From Dyadobacter psychrophilus (lineage in GTDB: Bacteria; Bacteroidota; Bacteroidia; Cytophagales; Spirosomataceae): a DNA stretch of 64,000 nt. The number at the start of each line of letters is the position of its first letter. Position 1 is the stretch's first letter. This document shows positions 9,676 through 18,114 of the stretch, in pieces. The stretch lies in NCBI RefSeq assembly GCF_900167945.1, contig NZ_FUZA01000004.1:62001-126000 (forward strand), written 5' to 3'. The notes beneath the pieces were generated by a model. That model was given only the letters and a program-made list of their open reading frames with translations, made no database searches and was not told the DNA's origin. Both the position numbers and the translations under genes were made by a program.

Positions 9676-12117
9676 TTAAAATGGTAACCCGACCGCAATG
9701 TTCAGGATCAGGTTTTCCCGCCTCCATGCCTTGCTTCTGAAATTTACTTCATTGAAAACCCAGGGATTTTTGTAAGTAACCTCGCCCTCTGGTGTCTGAG
9801 ATGCGATTTCTTTTGTGTACCAAGGTTTGCGGAATGGCGTTGCAATGTCCAGTCTGAAAATCAAATAAGAGAAATCAAGTCGTAAACCAATGCCGCCACC
9901 AACTGCGATTTGTTTCAAAAAGTCACCGCTTATAAGTGCACTTGAATCATATCTTGCTCTTTCTGGACTACCAAATGACCAGATGTTTCCGGCATCCATA
10001 AATACGGCACCATTAATGATATTGGTAAATTTCAGCCGAAGTTCTGAGTTGAACTCCATTCTTATATCAGCAAAATTCTGATAACCAATTAATGCAATTG
10101 TTGCCGTATCAGGTGTATAAGCTCCTGGTCCCAACGCACGTGCACGGAATGCCCTTATCCCAGTGCTACCACCCCCAAAATACTGTTTAAATTGCGGTGT
10201 AGCCATATTTTTTGAATTTCCATAGGGTTTAATAGCACCTAAAAGAAGCCTGTTGGCCCATTTTATACCGGGGGTAATTGTGCGATAATAGCGAATATCG
10301 CCATCTAGCTTTACATATTGGAAAACGGGGACCTTCAAAAACTCTTTCGCGTAAATTTTCGCGGTGTCATCCTTGGAGTGTTTCGCAAAGAGGCTTAAAA
10401 GGTTACCACCATAATCAATCCCACCGGATAATGCAAACTGATTTTTTCCAAATGGTTTTGGCTGGGGACGGTAAGATATGGTATAATTGGAACCTGCAAT
10501 GAAATATTTTTGCTCAACGAGCGTCATCAACCTTTCAAAGTCAATAGGATTAGTGTTGGGATTTGTCCCAATTGCGCCCAATTTTTCAATATCTACCTTT
10601 CTGGGTTGAATATAATTTAGCGAGATTGGGGTCAATGTGTGTACAACTTCCGAGTTTTTGCTCCAAATGTAAGACCAGTCACCACGGATGGAAGTGGTCG
10701 TATAAAGTCCGCGTTGAACCCGATTTTCATAATTTACAGAAAGCACGGTTTTGGGCAATGCCTGGCTTTTTTCCGGGCGTATGCGAACAAATGGAATGAT
10801 AAATCGAGGAAAGGATAAGTCTGCGCCGATACCGTAGCGGATGTATTCGTTGCCAATTCTGTTCGGATTTGCTTCCTTGTTCCCACCCAACTGCACGTCA
10901 AATCCGAAAAAAGCTTTAATAGCAAGCATTTCCGCTCCTCTGAATGTGTTGCGATTCCGCCAGGCCACATCCAGCTGAGACCCGCCCAAGTTATTTGATT
11001 TCGTACTGGCACTCAGGGTTGTTTGAAGCGCTTTCTTTTTCAACGGTTCCAAATCGTAACGAACATCCAACAAGGCGGAGTCGGAGCGCGGGACAAGATC
11101 AAATTGGTTTTTTACAAACTTGAAATTTTGAAGATTGACCAATCGTTGCAGGGATACATTATGCATTGTATTCGTATACATATTGCCCCTCCTGAAACCA
11201 ATCGCATCATAGAAAATCCTCCTTTTGTATAGGTTCCCCGGATCTTTGATGTTAAGCCCTCTCCTGAGCGGTTCGCGGCCAGTTGTCGAGTCGGCCAAAA
11301 GACTTTCCTGACTTCCTGTGTTTACGTAGATTTTGTTGATAAAGTACTGTTTCAGCGAAGTCTGGGCGGTTTGTGGCTTTACTTCGAGAAAGATATTTAC
11401 CTGCTGAGGAGCAAGTGTGGAATCTCTTTTCCCGATAGTAGAATCCACTTTAATGATCAGATAATCGGGATTGAAAAAGTAATAGCCCTTGCCTTTCAAT
11501 TCGAGGTCAATTCTGTTTCTTTCGGTAGAAATCACATCCAGGCGCGGCGGTTCTCCTTTTTTTAACAGCGTTTTTTGCTTGGCTAAAATAAGATCACGGT
11601 TAAACAGAGAACTGTCCCTAACCACATAATTAATTTCGTTCATTACATAGCGCGGCATCACATAAGCATCGAATTCATAAATGGCAGTTCGGCGTTTTTC
11701 TTTTTTACTTGGAACGAGCTTTCCAGTCGCTTTCGAGCGATAATAGGCCTCATTATCCAGATAGGAAACCATATTTGCAGCATTAATGTCGGCCACCCGC
11801 TGTGTTGCGAACTTAGGAGCTTCTCCCAATTTATTGCGAAACCAGCTGCGCAATCCGCCTTCGTCTTTCGGCTCACCAATAAAATACCACCACCATACTT
11901 TCCAGGGAAAACCTAAAAGTGTTTTATTGGGTGGCGGCTTCACAATCGCTTCCAGTTCAGACGCGAGGCCGGATACATTTGGCTTCGTGATACTGTCCGC
12001 CGTTACATCTACTTTGCTGCCCACATAAAGACTTTGACCTTCCGGAATGTACTTATTCACTGAACAGCTGCTCAGCGTTACCAAAAAGACCAATATGCCG
12101 AATACACTATTTCTCAT
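9676..12117 (-). CDS. tamL: TamL: TamA-like BamA-family outer membrane lipoprotein
   Basis: TamL is the Bacteroidota counterpart of TamA, an Omp85 barrel that works with TamB in outer-membrane assembly or lipid transport. The start at 12117 (MRNSVFGILVFLVTLSSC) gives a lipoprotein signal with Cys about residue 18. An ATG at 12141 would add eight charged residues. POTRA-like repeats occupy about residues 30-330. A long C-terminal barrel follows with the Omp85 signature region QYFGGGSTGIRAFRARALGPGAY and a final strand ending ENLILNIAVGLPF. The start codon overlaps the end of tamB by 11 bases, implying translational coupling. The full length of about 813 residues fits the TamL class. Confidence 0.88.
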   Translation of the reverse strand: MRNSVFGILVFLVTLSSCSVNKYIPEGQSLYVGSKVDVTADSITKPNVSGLASELEAIVKPPPNKTLLGFPWKVWWWYFIGEPKDEGGLRSWFRNKLGEAPKFATQRVADINAANMVSYLDNEAYYRSKATGKLVPSKKEKRRTAIYEFDAYVMPRYVMNEINYVVRDSSLFNRDLILAKQKTLLKKGEPPRLDVISTERNRIDLELKGKGYYFFNPDYLIIKVDSTIGKRDSTLAPQQVNIFLEVKPQTAQTSLKQYFINKIYVNTGSQESLLADSTTGREPLRRGLNIKDPGNLYKRRIFYDAIGFRRGNMYTNTMHNVSLQRLVNLQNFKFVKNQFDLVPRSDSALLDVRYDLEPLKKKALQTTLSASTKSNNLGGSQLDVAWRNRNTFRGAEMLAIKAFFGFDVQLGGNKEANPNRIGNEYIRYGIGADLSFPRFIIPFVRIRPEKSQALPKTVLSVNYENRVQRGLYTTTSIRGDWSYIWSKNSEVVHTLTPISLNYIQPRKVDIEKLGAIGTNPNTNPIDFERLMTLVEQKYFIAGSNYTISYRPQPKPFGKNQFALSGGIDYGGNLLSLFAKHSKDDTAKIYAKEFLKVPVFQYVKLDGDIRYYRTITPGIKWANRLLLGAIKPYGNSKNMATPQFKQYFGGGSTGIRAFRARALGPGAYTPDTATIALIGYQNFADIRMEFNSELRLKFTNIINGAVFMDAGNIWSFGSPERARYDSSALISGDFLKQIAVGGGIGLRLDFSYLIFRLDIATPFRKPWYTKEIASQTPEGEVTYKNPWVFNEVNFRSKAWRRENLILNIAVGLPF

Positions 12118-15100
12118 TTTTTTGCCTTTGGAAAAATTCACGCAGCAGGTCGTAGTCTGCCGTTACAATAAAACTTACACCGGTTTCGATGATGAAACCT
12201 TCCAGAATAGACTGATATTGATTCTTACGAAAGGCCCGGAACAAATACCGGCCATCTTTTGTGATCGCGTAGTCCAATGCAATGTTGTCGAAAACTTCGC
12301 TGGAACTGGCTGAGTTGGACTGGCTTTCGATTTCAAAGTTTTTTCCAACTGAAATTTTGAGGCGATCATTCAAAAATGCTTTACTCAAACCCAGGTTAAG
12401 ATCTGTCCGAGCGCCTGTTGTCTGATCGGCGGTTGAGTTAACACCAATATCCAGATCGACGCCTTTCACCAGATCGGAAGCCAGGTTATTCAACTGATCG
12501 CTCAAGAGCTGGCTTACGCTTTGACGTGCAACCGCTTCTGCACTCGATCCGAGATTGAAACCTGGCGAAGATTGGTCTGTGATAAACTTATTTGTAATCA
12601 ACAGCGCAAATGCCTGCTTGTTCATCTCAGACGGATTGTTCTTCATCTCTTCCCAAAACCGCTGACTTGTCAGCTCATTGGTTACTTGCTTGTCAATGGT
12701 CTCGTCCGGCACAATGTTGAATGTAATGTTCGGCGCGGTCAGGTTTCCTGTGATGACCACTTGCACCTGAATAGGGACTTTACTGGCACCCTGGAATTTG
12801 GAACTGATTGATCCCGGATCAACTTCCACGGTATAACCAGCTGTAATGTTCAATTCGGCGTTCATTACATCACCGGTCCAGAGGAGGTTACTTCCTTTCA
12901 AGATCTGGAATTGTCTTTTCAGGATTTGCAGTGTAAGGTCATAAGAACCTTCGGTCACGTCGTAGGAGCCGAGCATGAAAAGCTGGCCGTTAGGAGCAAT
13001 CCCGGTGTTTAATTGCGCATTTCCTTTAAGCCGGATATTGTCACCATTCAATTCGTCAATTACAACTTTGAATTCCGACTTGTCATCGACATCAATGTCG
13101 AGGGATATTTGTGATGCGAAATCAACGGTTGTTATTTTAGCCGCAGCTGAATCCGCCACGGCAACCTGTGTTGAATCGCTCATATCCACGAACTCAATGA
13201 TGCCTTTGGAAGCATCGCCGGCTTCCGTAGCATCGTTAGGAAGCACAAATGTGATATTGCTGCCCGGATCCACTTTAATGCTGCCGTCAATAACCGAGTT
13301 CGCGCCTTGCCCTTTTACACTGAGGTCGGCATCAATGTTGGCGTTACCAAAAAACAGCTCGTTTTGCTTTTGTGTTGAATTCAGCACATTGAAATTCTTG
13401 GCATCAATGGTTAGGTTATAGCCAACATCGGGAATGTTTGCAATGCTCACATTACCGTTGATCTTCATTTGCTGGTTCGTTGAATCGGCAATAATGAAGT
13501 TATTAAAATTGATGTTTTGGCCGTTGAAATTGATTTTCTGATTAGCCAGCGAATAGCGTGAGCCAAGCTGGGTTGCATTAAAAGCAACGTCGTTAAAATT
13601 AATTGCGCCGTCCAGTTTTGGACTGTCGGTGGCGCCAGTGATGGCGATATTGCCGGTTAAGTTTCCGGTTGCCTTTTTCAATTCACCAAAACTAAATGCC
13701 TCAATCGTCTGCGCGCTCAACCTTTTCAGGTCCAGCTTGAAATCCATCGGGCTTTCGGATTTGAGATTGTAGCTTCCGTCCAGGGTCATATTATTCTCCC
13801 CATTGGTAAGCGACATATCCACCCGGATCAGGTTTTCAGTTTCGTTGGTTGATTTTAAAGCGAGGTTACCCACCGGGATTTTCGTAACAGCCAGGCTGTC
13901 AATCGTGAGTTCACCCGTATAAACCGGCGCTTTCATGTAATCGCTCAATAGAATTTTCCCATTCAAAATCCCGGTTGCCAGCGTAGAATCGCGAGTGGCA
14001 ATCCCGATCATTGGGCCAATTGAAATATTGGCAATTGCAATATCCAGCGGACTGTTTGGTGCTTCGCTGGTAGAATTAATGGTTATCGACTGATCTTTAC
14101 TTTTGATTACAAAATTTTTGATATAAAGACTGTCAGGTGCATAGGAAATATAGCCGGAAGTGTCGGTTTCCCATTTGAGATAATCCAAAAGCAAGCCTTC
14201 ACGCAAGTTTAGCCGGTAACGGTTATCCGCAATAGCAAGATCGCCCAGCACTGCATGGCGCTCCGTATTCACGGAATCTCTTACGATAAAATCGAATTTG
14301 ACATCATTATCCACAATTTTGCTTTCCAATGATGCATTCTGAATCCTGAAACTGCCTGTGTTAACCAAACCAACATTGGCATTCAGTGCGGCGTTTTCAT
14401 TTGTATTACTAAAATCAACAGAAACCCGCTCGGTTTGAATGCTGTCGTAGTTCACCATCGGAATGGTCAAGCGCGCTACAATAGAGGAATCCTGCTGGTT
14501 GTCCAGTTTTGCCTTAAACCGGATATCATTCATTTCTTTCAGCGCAGGAACGAAAGTGGTAATCAGCGGGTGATTGCTTACAGTTGCGTCGAGTGTGAAA
14601 TTAACGGGCTTCGTGACCGGATTATAAGTAAGGTTAGGCGCTTTAAAATGCTTGCCGACTTCGGTTAACAGTGCATCCGCAATTTCCGTATATACAAAAT
14701 CACCTTTCATTTCTGCTTTCAGAAAAGGTGATTTGATATTTGCCTGACGTTGTCCGCTGGAATCCGTCAGCTGCACATTCACGGAATCAATTGTTATTGG
14801 CCTGCGGTGATGTGTAAATGTGAAATTATTGATATCCACAGTTCCCAGTGGGTTTTCGGGATTTGTGGAAGGCATATCTACTTTAATGTCTCCTTTAATT
14901 GCTAATGAATCTGCATAAAGGTGCAGGGCTGTCAAATCCAGCTTTTCAATGGAAACATCAGCTTTTACGGAAGGATATTCTTTGGAAAGGTCTGCCTGGG
15001 CAGTCAGGTCTACATCAATGTTCTGATCATTCATTGTTGCCGAAACATTAGCAAAGCCATTGTCGACATCTCCCTTTAATGTTAGATTGTTGTACACATA

Positions 15101-17035
15101 ACCCTTTATATCAGCACTTGCTACTGTTCCGTCCAGACTTGCCTTCATCGTTTTGGGTGCATAACCAACGCCTTCGAGGTCGGTTCTGAGGGTCAGCTTG
15201 CCCATTTGTTCAGGCGGCTGCTTCATCATCCTGCCCAGATCAAAATCGGTGAAAGCCAATGTGCCGTTGTACTGTGCCCTAATGCTGTCTGTAATGTTTT
15301 TCAGGTTACCAGAAAATGTTCCCGTGCCAAAAGAAGTGTTGATCGTGGTTGTCATCGTGATGTTTTCCATCGATCCTTTCACTTTTCCAGTGATCTTTAT
15401 GTCTTCCGGAAGTTCAATAGAAGCCGGCACTGCGCTGTCGGGCAGCATTTTCATCAGATCCGCTTTTGTTGAAGAAAGCTCATTGATGGTCATGTCCACG
15501 GCAAGCTTATTGGCGTCCGGCAACCCCTGAATGCGACCGTCAAGTGCCAAAACAGTTCCGTTCAACATACTGAAACGCGCCTTTGAAATAAGCATATCGT
15601 CCACAGAGCCGGTAACAAGTCCGGAGCCTTTCAGCATTCCGTTAGGTTCTTTGTTAAATGGCGGGGTTTTGGCAAGATCAGGAACCAGGAGCAGAATGTC
15701 CGCAAACGCAACTCGGCTGTCGGTGAGCCGAAGCTTGATCTTTACGTTTGCAATGTCTTTGGCTAGCTCGTCGAGGTTTTTGTACCGAAGGCTCAATTCA
15801 TCCCTGAGCAGCGTGTTAGGCGTTTTTACGTAGAGGTTCCTAAGATATGTTTCTTGCGCGCCATATTTAAAGTTGGTGCGAAACTCCTGCAATTTAAACC
15901 CGCTCTTTTCCTGAAATGAGCCTGATTTAAGCGAGCCGGCAATGTTTTCAGGAGAGAAAATGAAGTTTTGCAGATCTATATTGAGATCCTTAACATTCAA
16001 ATGCGCAAAATCCAGCCCCTTGGGTTGAGCCGGCGTATTGAAATCGTCGTAACGCAAGTCGTTGTTAACAAGCTTGATATCACCTACTTTCACATTCCAG
16101 CCCGGCGTTGCGGCTTCTTCCGAAGTTGTGTCTTTTTTAGCCTCGGCTTTTGCTTTTTTTGCAAACTCAGCATAAAGAGACATTTTTTCAAGGTTCAGAT
16201 TGCGAACATCCACGTACTGGCTTCCCATATAAATGTTGTTCACATGTCCTTCCAGTTTCCCAACTGAAACGCCGTTTTTCAATCCAGCGACTTCATCTTC
16301 AAACAGCCATTTAAATTCCCTGATGTCAATGTCACCCACCTTAATGTCCAGTGAATCAGCAGGATCGGGAACGTTTTCCGGAGTGGTTTCCGTCTTGAGT
16401 GGCTGATACATCCTAAGCTTAACCTCGCTGCCCAGCAAAGCTAGCTTGGACGGATGATATTGGGAAAGCGTAGGGTTGAATTTGTCAAAACTTACATGAG
16501 CCGAATCAATGTTGGCGATTGCATCCGTGCCAGTAACGGCATCGCGATACGATAAGCGAACATTTTTAAGGGAAATCTGGTCGAGCCGCATTTCCAGCGG
16601 CTTTGAAGTTGTATCAACGGTAGCGGTCGTATCTGCGCTGGCGAAAGCGTCAACGATAAACTGAAAGTTGAAAACGGTGTCGGGTAAAACCCGGTTAATG
16701 TTGGCATTAATGCCTTCAAGTTCTACTTTATTGATCCCGACATTGCCCTTGATGAGGCTGTACATGTCGAGATCAACATAAAGTCTTTTGCCGGCAACCA
16801 GCGTGTCGCCTTGTTTATCTTCAAAATAAACGCCTTCCAGCAGGATCCAGTCCGGGACGTCGAAGCGCACTTTTTCAATATTGACTTTTGTTTTAAGCTT
16901 TTTCCGCAGATATGAATTGGCCTGTGTTGTCAGAAAGTTTTGTCCAAAAGGTGTTTGAATACCCCAAATCAAAACACCAACCAGGATCAATATCGTCAGA
17001 ATTACAATTGCAAATACTTTTAGTGCTTTCTTCAT
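12107..17035 (-). CDS. tamB: Translocation and assembly module protein TamB
   Basis: This 1642-residue AsmA-like protein is anchored by one N-terminal transmembrane helix (about residues 8-28) and spans the periplasm. Most of it is a beta-rich repetitive region with repeats such as LKGDVDN, LDGAINFNDVAF and IDGSIKVDPG, consistent with the hydrophobic groove of bridge-like lipid transporters. The conserved DUF490/TamB domain forms the C-terminal about 350 residues, including GSYDVTEGSYDLTLQILKRQFQI and LNLGLSKAFLNDRLKISVGKNFE. It is transcribed immediately before tamL and overlaps it. The known TamB-TamA interaction supports joint function. It is probably the first gene of the operon; the LolA-like gene upstream is 82 bases away. 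Confidence 0.92.
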   Translation of the reverse strand: MKKALKVFAIVILTILILVGVLIWGIQTPFGQNFLTTQANSYLRKKLKTKVNIEKVRFDVPDWILLEGVYFEDKQGDTLVAGKRLYVDLDMYSLIKGNVGINKVELEGINANINRVLPDTVFNFQFIVDAFASADTTATVDTTSKPLEMRLDQISLKNVRLSYRDAVTGTDAIANIDSAHVSFDKFNPTLSQYHPSKLALLGSEVKLRMYQPLKTETTPENVPDPADSLDIKVGDIDIREFKWLFEDEVAGLKNGVSVGKLEGHVNNIYMGSQYVDVRNLNLEKMSLYAEFAKKAKAEAKKDTTSEEAATPGWNVKVGDIKLVNNDLRYDDFNTPAQPKGLDFAHLNVKDLNIDLQNFIFSPENIAGSLKSGSFQEKSGFKLQEFRTNFKYGAQETYLRNLYVKTPNTLLRDELSLRYKNLDELAKDIANVKIKLRLTDSRVAFADILLLVPDLAKTPPFNKEPNGMLKGSGLVTGSVDDMLISKARFSMLNGTVLALDGRIQGLPDANKLAVDMTINELSSTKADLMKMLPDSAVPASIELPEDIKITGKVKGSMENITMTTTINTSFGTGTFSGNLKNITDSIRAQYNGTLAFTDFDLGRMMKQPPEQMGKLTLRTDLEGVGYAPKTMKASLDGTVASADIKGYVYNNLTLKGDVDNGFANVSATMNDQNIDVDLTAQADLSKEYPSVKADVSIEKLDLTALHLYADSLAIKGDIKVDMPSTNPENPLGTVDINNFTFTHHRRPITIDSVNVQLTDSSGQRQANIKSPFLKAEMKGDFVYTEIADALLTEVGKHFKAPNLTYNPVTKPVNFTLDATVSNHPLITTFVPALKEMNDIRFKAKLDNQQDSSIVARLTIPMVNYDSIQTERVSVDFSNTNENAALNANVGLVNTGSFRIQNASLESKIVDNDVKFDFIVRDSVNTERHAVLGDLAIADNRYRLNLREGLLLDYLKWETDTSGYISYAPDSLYIKNFVIKSKDQSITINSTSEAPNSPLDIAIANISIGPMIGIATRDSTLATGILNGKILLSDYMKAPVYTGELTIDSLAVTKIPVGNLALKSTNETENLIRVDMSLTNGENNMTLDGSYNLKSESPMDFKLDLKRLSAQTIEAFSFGELKKATGNLTGNIAITGATDSPKLDGAINFNDVAFNATQLGSRYSLANQKINFNGQNINFNNFIIADSTNQQMKINGNVSIANIPDVGYNLTIDAKNFNVLNSTQKQNELFFGNANIDADLSVKGQGANSVIDGSIKVDPGSNITFVLPNDATEAGDASKGIIEFVDMSDSTQVAVADSAAAKITTVDFASQISLDIDVDDKSEFKVVIDELNGDNIRLKGNAQLNTGIAPNGQLFMLGSYDVTEGSYDLTLQILKRQFQILKGSNLLWTGDVMNAELNITAGYTVEVDPGSISSKFQGASKVPIQVQVVITGNLTAPNITFNIVPDETIDKQVTNELTSQRFWEEMKNNPSEMNKQAFALLITNKFITDQSSPGFNLGSSAEAVARQSVSQLLSDQLNNLASDLVKGVDLDIGVNSTADQTTGARTDLNLGLSKAFLNDRLKISVGKNFEIESQSNSASSSEVFDNIALDYAITKDGRYLFRAFRKNQYQSILEGFIIETGVSFIVTADYDLLREFFQRQKNEK

Positions 17036-17117
17036 CCTTTTTTATTATGCCCGGCCCTAACTCAGGGCACAAGTGATAAGTTTCCTCGTGCTATAAAATT
17101 CACGCCAGCACCCGCGA

Positions 17118-17831
17118 TTATCTTCTGAATAGTTCAGGGGCAACCTGGCTATTAATGGTGGCCGTTGATACCACGGTAACCGGTTTTTTGTCTAAACTAT
17201 TGATTTCGACCAGTTTGGTGGGGTATGAGATGCCGTAAGCAGATTTTGTGTAATTGGACATATCTGTAGTCGTTTCTACACCCGCCAGATTCTTGCGTAC
17301 TCTCTGCAACAGGCCTGTTTTGGAATCGAAATAGAGGTTATATTTCACACCTTTGCCCTGCAATTCTACCTGGGTCACCGGCACGCTGTTCAATGTTTCG
17401 ATGCCAACGGTGGTCGCGATCAGGCCCCTGTTTTTGTAATCGATAAAAGGCGCCAGAAGCTCATACATTTCCCAGCGCATATTTTGCTGTTCGGCCTGGC
17501 TCAGGTCTTTAACATCCGTTCTTTGCCCGATCGGCACTTTGATCCATCCTTCGTTGCCTTTCACCGTGTACACAAAGCTGCGTTTCATAATGGTTTTGGA
17601 CTTCGAAATGGATTGATCAGGAATGGAAACAGTTACGTTTGCATCGTATGGAGCAGCCGAAGCTGCGGTGTAACTTCTTTTCAAATTGATTGTTTTTACA
17701 CCGTCCCACAAAGCTTTGCCGCCTGTGGCTTTATAAAAATTGGAAAAAATAGAATCGGCAGGCACTTGCTGTCCAAAGGAAAGGACGGAAACGAGCAGCA
17801 GTGCGGTCAAAATGTTCAGTGATTTTTTCAT
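17118..17831 (-). CDS. Exported LolA-like protein of unknown function
   Basis: The 237-residue product has a signal peptide (MKKSLNILTALLLVSVLSFG, cut before QQVPADS). The mature domain shows the unclosed beta-barrel pattern of the LolA/LppX outer-membrane lipoprotein-carrier fold: an early helix (FSNFYKATGGKALWDGVKTI), then strands including KYNLYFDSKTGLLQRVRKNL. The segment GKGVKYNLYFDSKTGLLQR matches the usual central part of outer membrane lipoprotein-sorting family proteins. The true LolA of the genome is more likely the gene at 25284, so this would be a paralogue with a different lipid or lipoprotein partner. It stands directly upstream of tamB-tamL, which fits an envelope-assembly role. 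The function is inferred from fold alone. Confidence 0.65.
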   Translation of the reverse strand: MKKSLNILTALLLVSVLSFGQQVPADSIFSNFYKATGGKALWDGVKTINLKRSYTAASAAPYDANVTVSIPDQSISKSKTIMKRSFVYTVKGNEGWIKVPIGQRTDVKDLSQAEQQNMRWEMYELLAPFIDYKNRGLIATTVGIETLNSVPVTQVELQGKGVKYNLYFDSKTGLLQRVRKNLAGVETTTDMSNYTKSAYGISYPTKLVEINSLDKKPVTVVSTATINSQVAPELFRR

Positions 17832-18060
17832 GTCAATGTTTGTTTTGGTATGGATAACGGATTACAAGTCTTACTTGGAAAAAACGATTTGTCTTTCGCT
17901 GAGTTAGATCAGGTATTTCGTTAGGGGTTTAATTAAGTCAAATAATTCCACTACTGCATTGCCTGTTTTGCAAAAACCATTCCACCAGTAACACTTACGA
18001 ACTATTAAGGATGTTTGTTGGCGAAATAGCTGTTTTTATACATCAAGTGATGCGTAAAAT

Positions 18061-18092
18061 GCAAAAAGGGAAGAGTGATCACCCTTCCCTTT
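18061..18092 (-). terminator. Intrinsic terminator after the TonB-dependent receptor gene
   Basis: Read on the minus strand, arms AAAGGGAAG/CTTCCCTTT enclose a self-complementary GTGATCAC core and are followed by TTTTTGC. It lies about 23 bases after the receptor stop codon. Confidence 0.75.
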
Positions 18093-18114
18093 GCTATCAA
18101 GTTGTTATTTCAGA

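Noticed and set aside
15198..15530. Plus-strand open frame of 110 codons inside tamB
   Set aside because: Antisense to the repetitive TamB body; composition is a by-product of that repeat.
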